This document shows positions 53,701 through 63,720 of a stretch of 64,000 nucleotides of DNA, piece after piece (the first letter of the stretch is position 1; the number at the start of each line of letters is the position of its first letter). The stretch is from Undaria pinnatifida (taxonomy: Eukaryota; Sar; Phaeophyceae; Laminariales; Alariaceae), in the NCBI GenBank assembly GCA_012845835.1, contig JABAKD010000002.1, positions 2,210,501 through 2,274,500 on the forward strand. The letters are read 5' to 3'. A program made the position numbers and the translations under genes. The notes below the pieces were generated by a model. The model did no database searches and had not been told where the DNA came from. It saw nothing but the letters and a program-made list of their open reading frames with translations.

Positions 53701-56700
53701 TACTTTTTCACTAGTTCGCACCAGGTACATGCCAGCAATATTCGAAGTATCAAACCACGTACCGGTACTATTAATACTACACCAGGTTTGTATATATGAC
53801 GTTGTTATTGGAATACAAACAATGCACCCCAGCTCAGTTCAGCTCGGCTAAATATAGCTTAGCAGCATAGCGCAGCGTAGCGCAGCGCAGTGCGGTTTCG
53901 TGCCTTGCCCTTCGTTTTTTGCGGTGCTGTGTCGTGCAGCGCTGTGCGTTTTTTTGAACATACGGCAGCAGTTACTGGTAGTAGTTGTAGTATCAGGCAT
54001 GATACAGATACCAGGTTTATGTGCGTGTTTTGTGTACTCGCCTTTTTGCTTTCTTCAGTTGGTTGTCCTCTCTCGGTCCCCATGCCCCCCCCCTCGCAAA
54101 TATCGCACGTACTGCCGTTCAGAACGTGACATCAACAAGCACATAGCACAGCGCAGAGCAATTAGCTCTGCACAAGCACCTCTTGCCATTATTATCAAAT
54201 CGCTATTCGCACCAAATAATCACGGGCCTCTTCTTCCTGCCCCATTTATTTACATGTTTCAGTTAGTTGCATTCTTCATCGTGCGAGCGTAGCGGGCGGC
54301 GTCAGCGGCCTTGCGAAGCTGAGCCCTGTGCTTTCTTTAGAACCGCAGAGTACCACCAGGTATTGGGCGAGGTACTAGGTACCAGGTGCCGCTGGTACGT
54401 GTGTGTACTCGTCTTCTTGCTTTTTCGTCGTTGTTTTGTTCTCCATCTCGGTCCTCTTCGCGATTGTTTCTTCGCAAATTACACCCGTACTACTGCCGAT
54501 CATAACGTGTCATCGCCAACATACAGCACGGCACAGACAGGGCAATCAGCTCCGCACAAGTAGCTCTTGGCATTATCAAATCGGTAGTTGCACTATAAAA
54601 TAAATCATGGGCCTCTTCTTTCTGCCCCCTTTACATTTATTAGTTGAAATCTTCCTTGCGCGAGCGTAGCGGGCGGCGTCAGCCGCCCGCGGAGCGGAGC
54701 CCTTGTATTACAGTACATCTATTTTTTTTATTGTTTCAGAATGCGGTGCGTAGATGTGTTGTATAGCTCCTCTTACCTTTGCGCTTTCGACACACCAGTG
54801 GACACACCCTCTTCCCTACGGCGTTCCGGTTGCTGCTTTGTGTGGCCGATTCTGTTTTCGTCCAAGTTATTTCGTCAATGTTTCCCCTCTAAACTCCCAA
54901 AGGCGTTAACGCCTTGACAACGTGGAAGCCCTTTTGAGGGACAAATTTTACTTGAAGTTTGTGTAGGAGGGATTTTAACGCTCTAAAGGGGTTAAGACAG
55001 GAGGGGTCTAGACATCACTCTTTTTTGCATTGGAGAATTCGAGTAAACACCGCCTATCCCGCACATGGGACCAGCCTTGTCATACATGCTACGGCAGGGG
55101 TGAACCGATATTTTTTCGGGGGGGTTCTCGTTTGACGATCTCTATACCCCCTTCGGGAAAAAACTGATTTTTGGATAAAAAAAAAGGGCAACCCATGGCT
55201 TAAGTATGCAAAAAAAAAAACGCATTGCGAGAAAAGGGAGGAGGGACAGCTCCGCCAATTTCGGGTTAAGGAGCCCCCGTCAAAACTCGGAAGAAAAATG
55301 CCAAAAAATGGTATATAAACCTTAGCGCCTCTATGGTAACGCGCGTCTTCCGAGTGACTCCTACATAATAGCCGCACGAGCCTCAGTCGCTGGCCACCAA
55401 CACGTCGTCATACGGAGGACTATGGCAATCAGGATTAAATGTGGGCAGTAAAAACGGGAGATTATGTAGGTTTTTGCGCATATCGTGGGTTCTGATTACC
55501 ATGGTCCTCCGTACTAGAGGCGGCTTCTAGCTGCCGCCGTTTCACTGTTGCTGGGATCGCGCGATACAACACGAGCGCTTTTTTTTATAGCAGTGGTACG
55601 GGTCCAACCCAGCGCGAGATAAGGTAGAATAGCTGTCGCTAGGACCTCGCCCAGCACAATATTTGTAACTGTTGTGGTCAAGTTATGTGCGCTGGGTTTC
55701 GTTTGGCGGAGGCGGAAGAAAATCTGGCTAGAGCGATGTCGGAGGAGTTCCCTATTTGTCGGCACCGTGTGTAGTTCACATGATCGCGTTCTATTGTGCA
55801 AACGTACGCCAGGAGAAGGCTCATATGTACGCCTCCCACGGCATCTCTCCTGCAGGGGTTTGTGCACGTTGGACTATACGGTACCGGCCAATAACCACTT
55901 TTAGTCGAACGCGCAGCTTGCCACCACTGGTGTGTCTACGGATAGCGTCGCATAGCCTATAAGCAGAGAGTGAAGGCTCTTGCCGATAGCGTGCTGCTGC
56001 CCTCTGAGGGCAACATGATTTTTGCGTGGCCTACGATCTAAAGTCGCTGCAATCTGCCACGCAACACTTATTCGAGCGAAGCGAGTTTCTAATTCCCACC
56101 TGTGGTCCCCCCGTAATAGCGCTCTACTCGAAAAAAAAAGTGTGTGTGTTCGTACGCTTTAACTTGAATTTAGACTAGGCCACTAGAAAAATGAGTGCTG
56201 TGGTGGCGGACCACACGTCTGACGACAGTTACATCTATCATCTGTCGCTCGTTATAGCGACAGCTACAATATCTTTATACATACTTGAAGCGTGGTGCCG
56301 TGTGGTTGTTCTGTTTCTACACGCGCAGCCTCCTCTCTCGCCCTACCCCCTTGAACATTTTTGTCTGCAAACACGATCCCAACCTTGCTCCAAGGAGTTT
56401 TCCCCTTGTGGTCCTAACGGTAAGCAGCGAACGACGCACATTCTCCGCGCGCAGGGGGGTGTCGCTGGCCGATCTCCGCTTGCGGAGCGCGCGCGACGTG
56501 CTGGCCGGGGAGGACTTCTGCCCGCCGTTTTCCTCGCGCGCAGCTGCAGGCAAGTGGACCACGGAAGACAGTGCTGCAATGGTGGAGAGAAACGTTGTAG
56601 AGCGTGTTTCAGGGAAACTCCCCGGCTCGTCACGGGAGGCGGCGGCGACTCGTGGAGGGCAAGAGTCAACAGCACATTTCGACCGAGATAGGGAGATCAG

Positions 56701-59700
56701 CACTACTCAGAGAGGAGGGTGTTCTCCGCCTTCGTCCACATCGCCAAGTCTCAAGGGGGCACGCGGGGACGAAGGGACCCCGCAACACAGGACGAATGAT
56801 GGATGTTATCCAAGAAAAGCCCCGGCGGTTCGGTTCCTCTCCGATAGATCCTCGGGGGCTCCATTAGCCGAAGTGGATGTAGGTAGACCATTGGTCAGAA
56901 CGGGTGGTGGTGGTGTTGAATGTGGCGGGTTTGATGGCGGTGGTGGTGTTGGAAGTGGTGCGTTTTATGGCGGTGGTGGTGTTGGTGGTGGTAATGTTGG
57001 TGGTGGTGGCGGTGGTGGTGGTGGTGGTAGCGGTGGTGGTGGTGGTGGTGGTGGTGGTGGTGGTGGTGGTGGTGGTGGTGGCGGTGGTGGTGGTGGTGGT
57101 GGTGTTGGTGGTCGCGGTGGTGGTGTTGGTGTTGGTGTTGATGGTGGTTGTGTTAGTGGTGGTATAGGTTATGGTGATGATGACGTTAGTCGTGTCGATG
57201 GCAGTATCAATACTGCATCACCTCCTAGTTTGGCTAACGGGGGAGGCTACACGCCTTTGAAAACAGCTCTGGGATGGGAAGGGGGGGGAGAAGGAACTGG
57301 GTGTGTAGACGCCTTCCTTGAGGAGTTCAAGAGGGTGGGCGACGTACAACCCCGAGGGTCCTCTTCCGGAAGCGTAAAGTCAAACGGTCCCCCACCACAC
57401 GTAGATTATTCTTGGCGAATTGGACAGGTTAATGCCGGCAGTGACCACGCAGAAATACCCCCGGAGCGTGGCAGCCCTTCTAGCTCCAATGCTGATGCTG
57501 ATGACCCTTCTTCTGCGTCAGCGGTGGCGGTCCTGAGCGAGCTCAATCTCTTGACGGGAAATCAGTTGCCATCCCATGAGATGCCGTCACCGAGCCAAAT
57601 AGACTGTCGGGCTTCGACTGCGCGCGCTTCTTCGAAATTCAGACCACGTGGGTCAAACAACACCGTGAAAATGAGCTCTAGACAGTCTTCATCGCCGGTA
57701 GCGGTATCTAACAGGACAACGGAAGCGGCTGGTCCTGCAGGAGGGGGCGACGGTGAGGGTATCGCCCCCACTGCTGTAGCGCGCGCGAGAGCAAACATCG
57801 ACCGAATGATGTCGTCGCTGCTGGAAGATGTGCTGCCTGAGAGCAGCAAGAAAGAAACCGCGGCAAAATCGGGGAAAGGTAGCCCCAGAGGAAATGGTAC
57901 ACTTAGCGCTCCTCGACGGTGTGTTCCTGAACCTCGGTACCCCCCTCCAACACCCTGCAACGACGCGGCAGCACAAGCATCTCCCCCGCCACCACGTTCT
58001 CCCTCTACGTTTCGCTCCTCACCCCCGCCAACCACAGTGCCAGTGGAAACCAAGACCTGGATGCCACCAACTCGCAAACCTGGGAGCGAGGCTCGGAGAG
58101 ACCGCGCTGTATTTCTAACGCCGATAGAGGTTCTCATGCATGCGTCGCCGGGAGGAGAGAGGGGGCAGGAAGATGCTGAAGGCACGGAGCGGAATCAGAG
58201 ACCTAGGCGAGCCACGAAGGAAGGAGAGCTCTCCGCGGGATCGACTGCAGTGATCGCAGAACACCTGGCGGATACGGGCCTGGCTCGGTGCGCAGCGGCG
58301 GCGGCAGCGGCGGTGATGGGGTCTGGCGCTACTAGAGAGGGGACGCTGGCGTCCTCCCGATTGAGCGCACAATCGGGTGGTGGTAGTCGTAGAGACGCAG
58401 GTGACGGCGGCGACCGTCCTGCCAGAACGTCAACAGCACCGCTGGAGCCGAAGACGAGACGGCGGCGCAAGAGCAGCACGAGCAGCAGCGACCACCCTGT
58501 ACCTCGGGCGGGCAAGGAGGAAAGAGATGTGCCGACGACGCCCAAAAAAAGAGGCACGCGTTCTTCTCCAGCTGCTGCCGGTACTGCTAAGGTCCGCGAC
58601 CGAAGCGGGGGACGCGAGGAGGACAAAGGGTTTCCATTGAGTGACGAAAATCGGGCGGTTAGCTTGGGGGAAAGCGTTCGGGGTGCGCGGCCGCGCTCCA
58701 CAGAACGGGACACAAGAAAATATGGGATAACAGAAGCGGGGTCCACAGAACGGAACACAAGAAAATATGGGATAACAGAAGCGGGATCCGAGAGTGCCAC
58801 GAATGCGGCTGGGGGGGAAACAGGGGAGAAAATGGACGCATTAGTTGACCGGAGTAACGCCGCTCTTTTGCGGGTGATTCGCGAGCAGGAGGAGCGCCGA
58901 TTGCAGGTGTGTGGCGAAATCTGAGTACCGCATGGGGTGGGGAAAAAAATATGAGGTTCGCGTGGGCGGTTGGTGTAGCTGTCACGGGAAATATGCAACC
59001 AACCCGCTGCACGACGAGTCTGCCGCATTTTAAAGGTTGGTGGATAACCGTTGCGCATGTACTCGTGTGGCATCTACTTCTATGTGTTATGGTACCACGT
59101 TACCGCGTTGCACGAACTTGAAGAGTAATGCTTGCCGTCTTCTGGAACGGTGAAACGCGGCAGGAGCACGTGCAGCGGTGATGGAGATTGTCTGCGTAGA
59201 TTCCGGCCCCTTAGCCTGCGGGTGATCCGACTGCCTATGAGCGCATGATTTGCTCGTCGCGGGGGTAAAAGGCGAAACCCCTCCCGACATTTCTTGCGCG
59301 GAAGTAGCCGGGTACAGAGTCCATACCATTGGCATTGTTTGTATAGTTATTGTGCCAGCATGTGTGCCGTGGAAACCATGCAAGATCGCCGCGTGTTCTC
59401 TGATGATAACCCAGATGGAGCGTCGCTTCGAGGCAAAGGAATGCGATTGGCTGGAACGAGTGACTGCACTAGAAGCCGAGCGAGAGGGCCTTCGTGCGGA
59501 GGCCGTCGAGACAAGGGGACGTTTGAGGAGAGCCGAGTCCTCCTCGCCATCGGCGGTGGTGTTTGAGAGGCGAGTTCTCGTGCTGTTGGCCCCGCACCTT
59601 TGGTTTATGTGACCGCTTTATACGTGTACGCACGTTTTGTGGGCAGATTTTCCTAGGATGTGTATGCGATTTGTTTGCCAGCCGTAAAAGTGTTGAATGC

Positions 59701-61785
59701 GTGATATAGGTCGACGCTTATTTTGCGTGAGATCCGAAACTAAAACCTCAGTTGGTTGACTATGCGTCGGTGTCTGGTGTTATGCCTCTTTCATAATAAT
59801 GCGCTATTGCCAAACCCAGTCGTCATTTTGACCCGCAAAGCTCCTTAATTTTGGTGACGGTACAGCACTCCTCCACGAAAACGACTCGAGGGCCTCGATA
59901 AGCCGCTCGGTGAGGGGTCGTCACACGAATCGACGAAAAACTATCATTGTGAATTACGAATCGTCGGTTTGGTTGTTGCTGCTTTTGCTTTCCTCTTACC
60001 TTGTCAAGTTTTTCCAACCCGACTATTGCAACGAACCCCTCCATCGGTGGCCAATGATTGCGAATAAGCCAATCGATATTTGCTGCCCGTCGCCTTTCCG
60101 TGTCAGGCTTGGTACGCACAAAAGTCAGAGTGTCATACGCTACAGTTCTGCAGTTTATCTCGCTCATCCTCACCACCTCCTGGGCAGCATATGCTAATAT
60201 TTTGAACGACGCCGCACAATAGGATGGCAGTTGCGGCCGCCGGCCATCCTGAGATGAAACGGAACGAACGGGAAAAGTTACACGTGATTGAGGTTTGTAG
60301 GGCAGACCCAATATTTTAGTATGCCTTGTGTGTCCATTTTCACAAAACGGTTGCCCCAGGGGGGACTCAAAACGCCAACATTGTCGCGACGATACTGACG
60401 ATTTATCGCCACACACATTGCATGGGTCGTAGCGACCGAAAATAATTTACACCGACGATATTATAATCCTATGTTTGTCAATTCTCAGCATGCCCTGCCC
60501 AGAGGTGACGTTGACATCGATTTGTTCGCTCCGGCTCTGATGATCACATTCCCCCGAAGCTATAGATCGTTCACCTAGGCGGTTTGGGTGTAATACGCGC
60601 AACGAAAACGTCATCGGACAATACTGTGCTGGGGCTGTTCTCATCGGAGGTCATGGATAACTGCGTCAAGCGTGTGCAGTGATTGGCTCCCGCGTAGATA
60701 GCGTCCGCTAGAAAAGTGACCGAAGCACCAGAAAACATCCGCTGAGCACAATCTGACACGTGGACCCCTTGCTACGACAACGCGTACGCGCAACAAATCG
60801 TAGAACGAAACATGAGTAGATATGCCTAAAGCCTTTGCATTCCCAAGGGGTTTTTGACGAGCACGTCATTTAGTCGATGCTCTGCAGTGCTGGTTAATAT
60901 TTTACAGTGTACTGGGATCCCACACACTCGCGTTTTGGCGTCTACCGGAGCGATGGCCGCAATACAATCGAAGCTGCCCGCCCGATACACTGACACAAAC
61001 ACGCACGACGCACAAAACCACAAAAACAAACGAAATCGATCCGCCGAACAAAATCACAGGAAGCCGCAAAACATGGAACCGGACCCGCCCATTATACACT
61101 GGGAGAAACACGTACGGCGGCATGATGTAGTACACACCAACAAAATATGTACGACAAAACTATCGATCCGTCTAAAAAGAGCAGTCGATAACCCCAATCG
61201 CTCGGCAGGTATGAGGCGCACGCCGGCGTCCTCGAAGCGGAGAACGCTTACTTGCGCAACCAGAACGTCTCCCTTGAGCTCCGACTGCTCGACGTACTTC
61301 GACACTCAGCCGCAACCGCCACCGACGGCCACCAAAACTCAGCCGCCGGTTCCTGGGCCGCCGGCGACACGGGCTCTGCATCTCCCCCTCGCGCTGACGG
61401 CCATCCACGCTCTGCCGCTGGCCCGTGCGCCGCAAACCCACGCGTCGCGAGACAAACCACTGGCACCCGCGCTGTACTCGAATGCGGCCGACTCTCGACG
61501 GGTAGCCGTTCTCCCGACGCTCCAGAAGTGGGCGATGGTGTTGGCTCGCGGTCGACGGTCGCCACCGGGCCTAAGTTTAGGGTAGATGGAAGGGTGGCGT
61601 CTACTTGGAGGGTGGACGGAAAGGTGGCGTCTACGGCCGCTGTCGCAGCAGGGGGTTCGGCGATGCCGGGGCCACCGGTGTTGGCGGCGGCGTTGAAGGA
61701 CCTGCGGTCCCGGCTCAGGGAAGCGGAGCTGGAAGTGAAGGGGTTGAGGGCGGAGCGGTTGTCGGTGGAAAGATTGGATCGTCGG
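47634..61785 (+). CDS. Kinesin-like motor protein, divergent, seven exons (partial)
   Basis: Exons: 47634-47784, 49358-50731, 50838-50926, 51907-52505, 56455-58906, 59415-59555, 61216-61785. Splice phases agree at every join (1, 1, 0, 2, 0, 0); the 59555 donor is the least certain. The first four exons make a kinesin head in canonical order: SRVLPMDATPAEIFEG (usual F-D-x-V...ATQ-x-E-VF), LLDGFNALVLTYGQACSGKS with an intact P-loop (about residues 72-79), SAWEMTGNAVRDLL (usual S-x-x-EIYNE-x-VRDLL), HVFFRVVI...STLHLVDMQGGWE (switch II region), and ISGNARTWLVVSVGEDG...ALDVAHRATDI. The head spans about 735 residues instead of about 340 because of long low-complexity insertions. Switch I (SSRSH) and switch II (DLAGSE) are not conserved, so ATPase activity is doubtful. 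The tail is disordered, then coiled coil. The last exon ends in a CGG/GTGAGC donor, so the gene continues. Start not found. Confidence 0.8.
48050..48275 (+). mobile_element. Partial family A-like element in the first large intron
   Basis: GGAGCTCCTCAAGCCATCAC and CACCTCTACCGTAGCGTG give the right part of the family A pattern. The left end is not definable. Confidence 0.3.
48455..48660 (+). repeat. (GTT/GGT)n triplet microsatellite, intronic
   Basis: About 200 bp of GTTGGT variants, ending in pure (GTT)8. All long Val/Leu/Gly and Thr/Asn/Pro frames here derive from it. Confidence 0.9.
49358..50731 (+). CDS. Kinesin-like gene, P-loop exon with long insertions
   Basis: Acceptor CCGTTTCCCAACAG, donor GGGCG/GTAAGG. 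The P-loop GQACSGKS is encoded at 49420-49443. Low-complexity insertions include an acidic stretch, a His/Ser tract from a CAGCCA hexanucleotide repeat (about 50,323-50,370) and Asn/Ser/Gly-rich sequence. The frame runs on to 50790 through a poly-G run, but the donor at 50731 places that poly-G in the intron and avoids a frameshift. Confidence 0.8.
50838..50926 (+). CDS. Kinesin-like gene, switch II exon
   Basis: Acceptor GTCCGCTTTCAAG, donor GAG/GTAAGAG. Encodes HVFFRVVIYNHSEETVSTLH and LVDMQGGWE. The preceding intron is only 106 bp and contains the 19-G run at 50,757-50,778. Confidence 0.75.
51907..52505 (+). CDS. Kinesin-like gene, C-terminal head exon
   Basis: Acceptor GCTGCCTCCTATCAG, donor CTCAG/GTTAGA (phase 2). 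Begins with a KPAGKAAGKPAGK run, then SARPSAASRAWNSFDAMLVG (equivalent of the N-K-S-L helix), a Cys/Gly/Pro-rich insertion, and LISGNARTWLVVSVGEDG...WRALDVAHRATDIATT. Confidence 0.8.
53980..54720 (+). repeat. ~390-bp tandem duplication, diverged
   Basis: TGTGTACTCGCCTTTTTGCT, CTCTCGGTCCCCATG, CATTATTATCAAATCGCTAT and GCGAGCGTAGCGGGCGGCGT recur in the same order at 54,401-54,690 (TGTGTACTCGTCTTCTTGCT and so on). Confidence 0.75.
55083..55347. mobile_element. Family A-like MITE, intronic
   Basis: ACATGCTACGGCAGGGGTGA at the left and GCGCCTCTATGGTAACGCGC at the right, with TTCGGGTTAAGGAGCCCCCG inside. Confidence 0.5.
55411..55512. repeat. 24-bp inverted repeat
   Basis: TACGGAGGACTATGGCAATC at 55,411 and its near-exact reverse complement GATTACCATGGTCCTCCGTA ending at about 55,512, with a 53-bp spacer. 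Confidence 0.7.
56455..58906 (+). CDS. Kinesin-like gene, large tail exon
   Basis: Acceptor TTCTCCGCGCGCAG at 56454; the single leading G completes an AGG codon with the preceding exon. 817 codons of mostly disordered Ser/Pro/Gly/Arg-rich sequence: a poly-Gly stretch from a (GGT)n repeat (about 56,905-57,150), an Ala-rich segment (about 58,290), a basic Arg/Lys/Ser segment (58,460-58,490), and an exact-looking 45-bp in-frame duplication (58,697-58,786). It ends ALLRVIREQEERRLQ at CAG/GTGTGT. The open frame upstream to 56285 would be intron. Confidence 0.75.
56905..57150 (+). repeat. (GGT)n repeat encoding poly-Gly
   Basis: Nearly pure GGT triplets, in frame within the tail exon. The plus-2 frame reads poly-Val and is an artefact. 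Confidence 0.9.
59415..59555 (+). CDS. Kinesin-like gene, coiled-coil exon
   Basis: Acceptor TGATAACCCAG. Reads MERRFEAKECDWLERVTALE, AEREGLRAEAVETRGRLRRA, ESSSPSA. Joined in phase 0 to ...REQEERRLQ it continues one helix without a break. The donor is uncertain: GCG/GTGGTG at 59555 is preferred, 59558 and 59573 are alternatives, all phase 0. Confidence 0.65.
60000..60248 (-). CDS. Exon of an antisense gene inside the kinesin-like intron
   Basis: Bounded by an excellent acceptor (CCGTTCGTTCCGTTTCATCTCAG, split over 60271-60249) and donor (GACAAG/GTAAGAGG). Exactly 83 codons, both phase 0, no stop: DGRRPQLPSYCAASFKILAY, AAQEVVRMSEINCRTVAYDT, then ...DWLIRNHWPPMEGFVAIVGL, EKLDK. The composition is clearly protein-like, but I do not recognise the family. 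A probable earlier exon lies at 60738-60575. Downstream exons are unclear; the frame reading on to 59823 crosses the donor. Confidence 0.5.
60575..60738 (-). CDS. Candidate first exon of the antisense gene
   Basis: Starts at ATG and reads MFSGASVTFLADAIYAGANH, CTRLTQLSMTSDENSPSTVL, SDDVFVARITPKPP, ending at a CCTAG/GTGAAC donor in phase 2. That phase does not match the phase-0 exon at 60248, so an intermediate exon or another donor is needed. Confidence 0.3.
61216..61785 (+). CDS. Kinesin-like gene, coiled-coil/linker exon
   Basis: Acceptor GGTATGAG (61215) or CTCGGCAG (61208). Reads AHAGVLEAENAYLRNQNVSL, ELRLLDVLRH, an Ala/Ser/Gly/Arg-rich linker with a 30-bp in-frame duplication (VDGRVAST / VDGKVAST), then LKDLRSRLREAELEVKGLRA, ERLSVERLDRR and donor CGG/GTGAGC. 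Coiled-coil character at both ends matches the preceding exon. It could instead belong to a separate downstream gene. Confidence 0.6.
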
Positions 61786-62059
61786 GTGAGCTCTATTTTC
61801 TTTTCGCGACGCTAAATTGGATAATTTGTTTTTGCTCATAGCGCTCTCTTCTGTGCGCGTCAACAATGCCTTCTGTGCCGGTCTGTGCTGAGTGGTTGTG
61901 CTGTGTGGCCGCGGGAGCGTTATGCTACAGTAGGCCTCGAGGCAACGGGTGCCATGCTTCTTTCGTATGATCTTCTGTACGATGCGTACCGGTCTGCGTT
62001 GAGCGGTCGTGCTGTTAAACGCGGGACCGTTACGCTGCAGTAACCATGTCCTGCTGAGG

Positions 62060-62120
62060 AGGTCAGACAACTTATCGGTGGAAAAGCGGGACAGGGGGGT
62101 GGGTTCTCTCTTCTTACTGT
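62060..62120 (+). pseudogene. Partial duplicate of an exon-intron junction
   Basis: GACAACTTATCGGTGGAAAA, GCGGGACAGGGGGGTGGGTT resembles the end of the previous exon and its donor (GCGGTTGTCGGTGGAAAGAT, TGGATCGTCGGGTGAGCTCT) about 290 bp upstream, with similar TCTTC-rich sequence after it. Confidence 0.4.
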
Positions 62121-62204
62121 TACGTTGCCTTTGCGGTATATTGCTTCGCTTTTGCTTACGATTTGAACAGCACGAAATGTTAAGACTGCCAAGGAACGGA
62201 GGAC

Positions 62205-62275
62205 CCTCGCGCGAGTAACCCCTAGCCACTGAAAAAAAAGAAGGTGACTTCCCTTACCTTAGCCCGGGTCTACGA
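62205..62275 (-). mobile_element. Family B MITE fragment, inverted
   Basis: The reverse complement gives GGGCTAAGGTAAGGG, then CAGTGGCTAGGGGTTACTCG and CGCGAG, matching the left ~70 bp of family B. Confidence 0.55.
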
Positions 62276-62654
62276 TAGCGTGAGTCAAACCACTAGTGAG
62301 CTTCTAATGATATTGGATGATGCCTCCCCTTGGAGGAGCCCCGTCGGGTGCAATCATCCTGAATAGCGCGCGCCTCGCGCCAAACCCAGAGTACGTGCCA
62401 GTAATCCCGGGGTGTGTAACGTCGAACCGCTGGCCCCGATGACTTCGACCTCTGTTCGGAAATCTCTCAGTTCGCTACCCTGGTGGCGGAATTCTTCGAC
62501 GATAACGGTCGCTGAGACTTTTTTTGTACGTTTTTTTCTGCCTGTCAGTTGGTTTGCTTGTCACCCACCATATTTTTGAGATCAGAAACACGCGGTTAGG
62601 TCGCAGCTGAGCACGAGTAGTGGCGAGCTTTCCCCTCCCTCTGCCTCTTCTTTA

Positions 62655-62745
62655 ATACAATTATTATAACAGCGTCAGCTGTGAGTTATACAATTTTAGG
62701 CTCGATGCTCATTTTTGCAAGCTGCGTGACGCACCGGACGCCATC
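62655..62745 (-). repeat. Dispersed GCTGACGC repeat, inverted copy
   Basis: AGCGTCAGCTGTGAGTTATA and GCAAGCTGCGTGACGCACCG are the reverse complement of the blocks at 63.1 and 63.3 kb. The region 62,280-63,090 otherwise has no supported gene. Confidence 0.5.
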
Positions 62746-63103
62746 GTTTAGTGAGTGGTCATGAGTCAACACTCAATCAATAGCAATGATGGACAGTAAG
62801 CCTGCCAAGAACCATGACGATGACATAAACGTGTCAGGTGACGTGACAATTGTTTTTTTTACGCATTGACGAGTGCTAAGATAGATGGGTGCTACGATGC
62901 AGACGGAACTCCGCAACTAAAGAAGCTACCGAAAATATCGACATAGTTTAGATGTCGTTGTGTGTAGTGATGCTTACCGACGAAGGCCGTTGGATGGTTC
63001 ATCGGATTGCGCTTTCATGTTTTTCTCTAAGATTGTATTCGGGTGGACTCCTTAAGCGAGGGGTGGTAGAACAATCAGGTAAATAATAGTTCATGTGTAA
63101 CAA

Positions 63104-63355
63104 CGAGCGGCCGGTGTGTCACGCAGCTTGCAAAAGACGAAGTCGACCCTAAATTTGTCGAACTCACAGCTGACGCATTTAGAATAACGTTATGAAAACT
63201 GATGCGAATGTTCGTGGACGGAAATCACCCCTGTTGTCCAACTCCAAAAGATTCACACATCTTCGAATAGTAAAAACGAGCGGCCGGTGTATCACGCAGC
63301 TTGTAAGGATGAGTATCGACCCTTAAATTGATCGAAATCACAGCTGACGCATTTG
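63104..63355 (+). repeat. Two direct copies of the GCTGACGC repeat
   Basis: CGAGCGGCCGGTGTGTCACG, CAGCTTGCAAA...ACTCACAGCTGACGCATTT (63,104-63,182) and CGAGCGGCCGGTGTATCACG, CAGCTTGTAAG...ATCACAGCTGACGCATTTGA (63,278-63,355), about 175 bp apart. Confidence 0.7.
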
Positions 63356-63563
63356 AAACATGAAAAAGTAGATAGCTGCTACCTCCATTATAAAATGCGT
63401 GCAGCGGCCTCAAGCGTATTTCCTTTGCAGTGGAGGCTGATGCGTGGAAAAATATGAGTTTGAGGTTAACGCGGGTACAGAAACTAACTGGAGTGGAGGC
63501 GCGCTCTCCGCTTTCAGCTGCTGCTTACATGGTCCAAGTTGCTGGCGTACCTCGTATCGTGCG

Positions 63564-63720
63564 CTATTGGCTCGGTGAGAAGAATGGGTCCGCGGTTTGG
63601 CTCTGATCGACGACCTTCGCAACAATGGGAATCGTCATAGCCATCCAAGCGACTCCAATGGAGAAATATGATCGTCTGGGGGCTGATCCCGCACCTAGGA
63701 CTTGTTCAGCTCTAGCAACC
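63564..63720 (-). CDS. Possible terminal exon of a small membrane protein
   Basis: Acceptor CCTTCACTCAACCTAG at 63721 on the minus strand, then VARAEQVLGAGSAPRRSYFS, IGVAWMAMTIPIVAKVVDQS, QTADPFFSPSQ and a stop. One predicted membrane helix (SIGVAWMAMTIPIVA) with a basic residue after it. It needs a phase-2 donor upstream, which would lie further along the minus strand or beyond the window. Family not recognised. Confidence 0.3.

Larger units (their letters stand above)
52506..56454 (+). other. 3.9-kb intron of the kinesin-like gene
   Basis: It carries an AT-rich stretch (53,040-53,150), a 37-bp direct repeat GTGCATTACTTGCGGAA (53,229 and 53,439), AGCGCAGC-rich sequence (53,540-53,950), a ~390-bp tandem duplication (53,980-54,720), a family D block (54,890-55,010), a family A element (55,083-55,347) and an inverted repeat (55,411-55,512). 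No other coding exon is supported. Confidence 0.6.

Noticed and set aside
56904..57167. Poly-Val frame
   Set aside because: Frame-shifted reading of the (GGT)n repeat within the tail exon.
62425..62520. Short plus-strand peptide-like run (RTAGPDDFDLCSEISQFATL...)
   Set aside because: Attractive composition, but a TAA lies just upstream in frame with no AG acceptor between, so no exon can start there.
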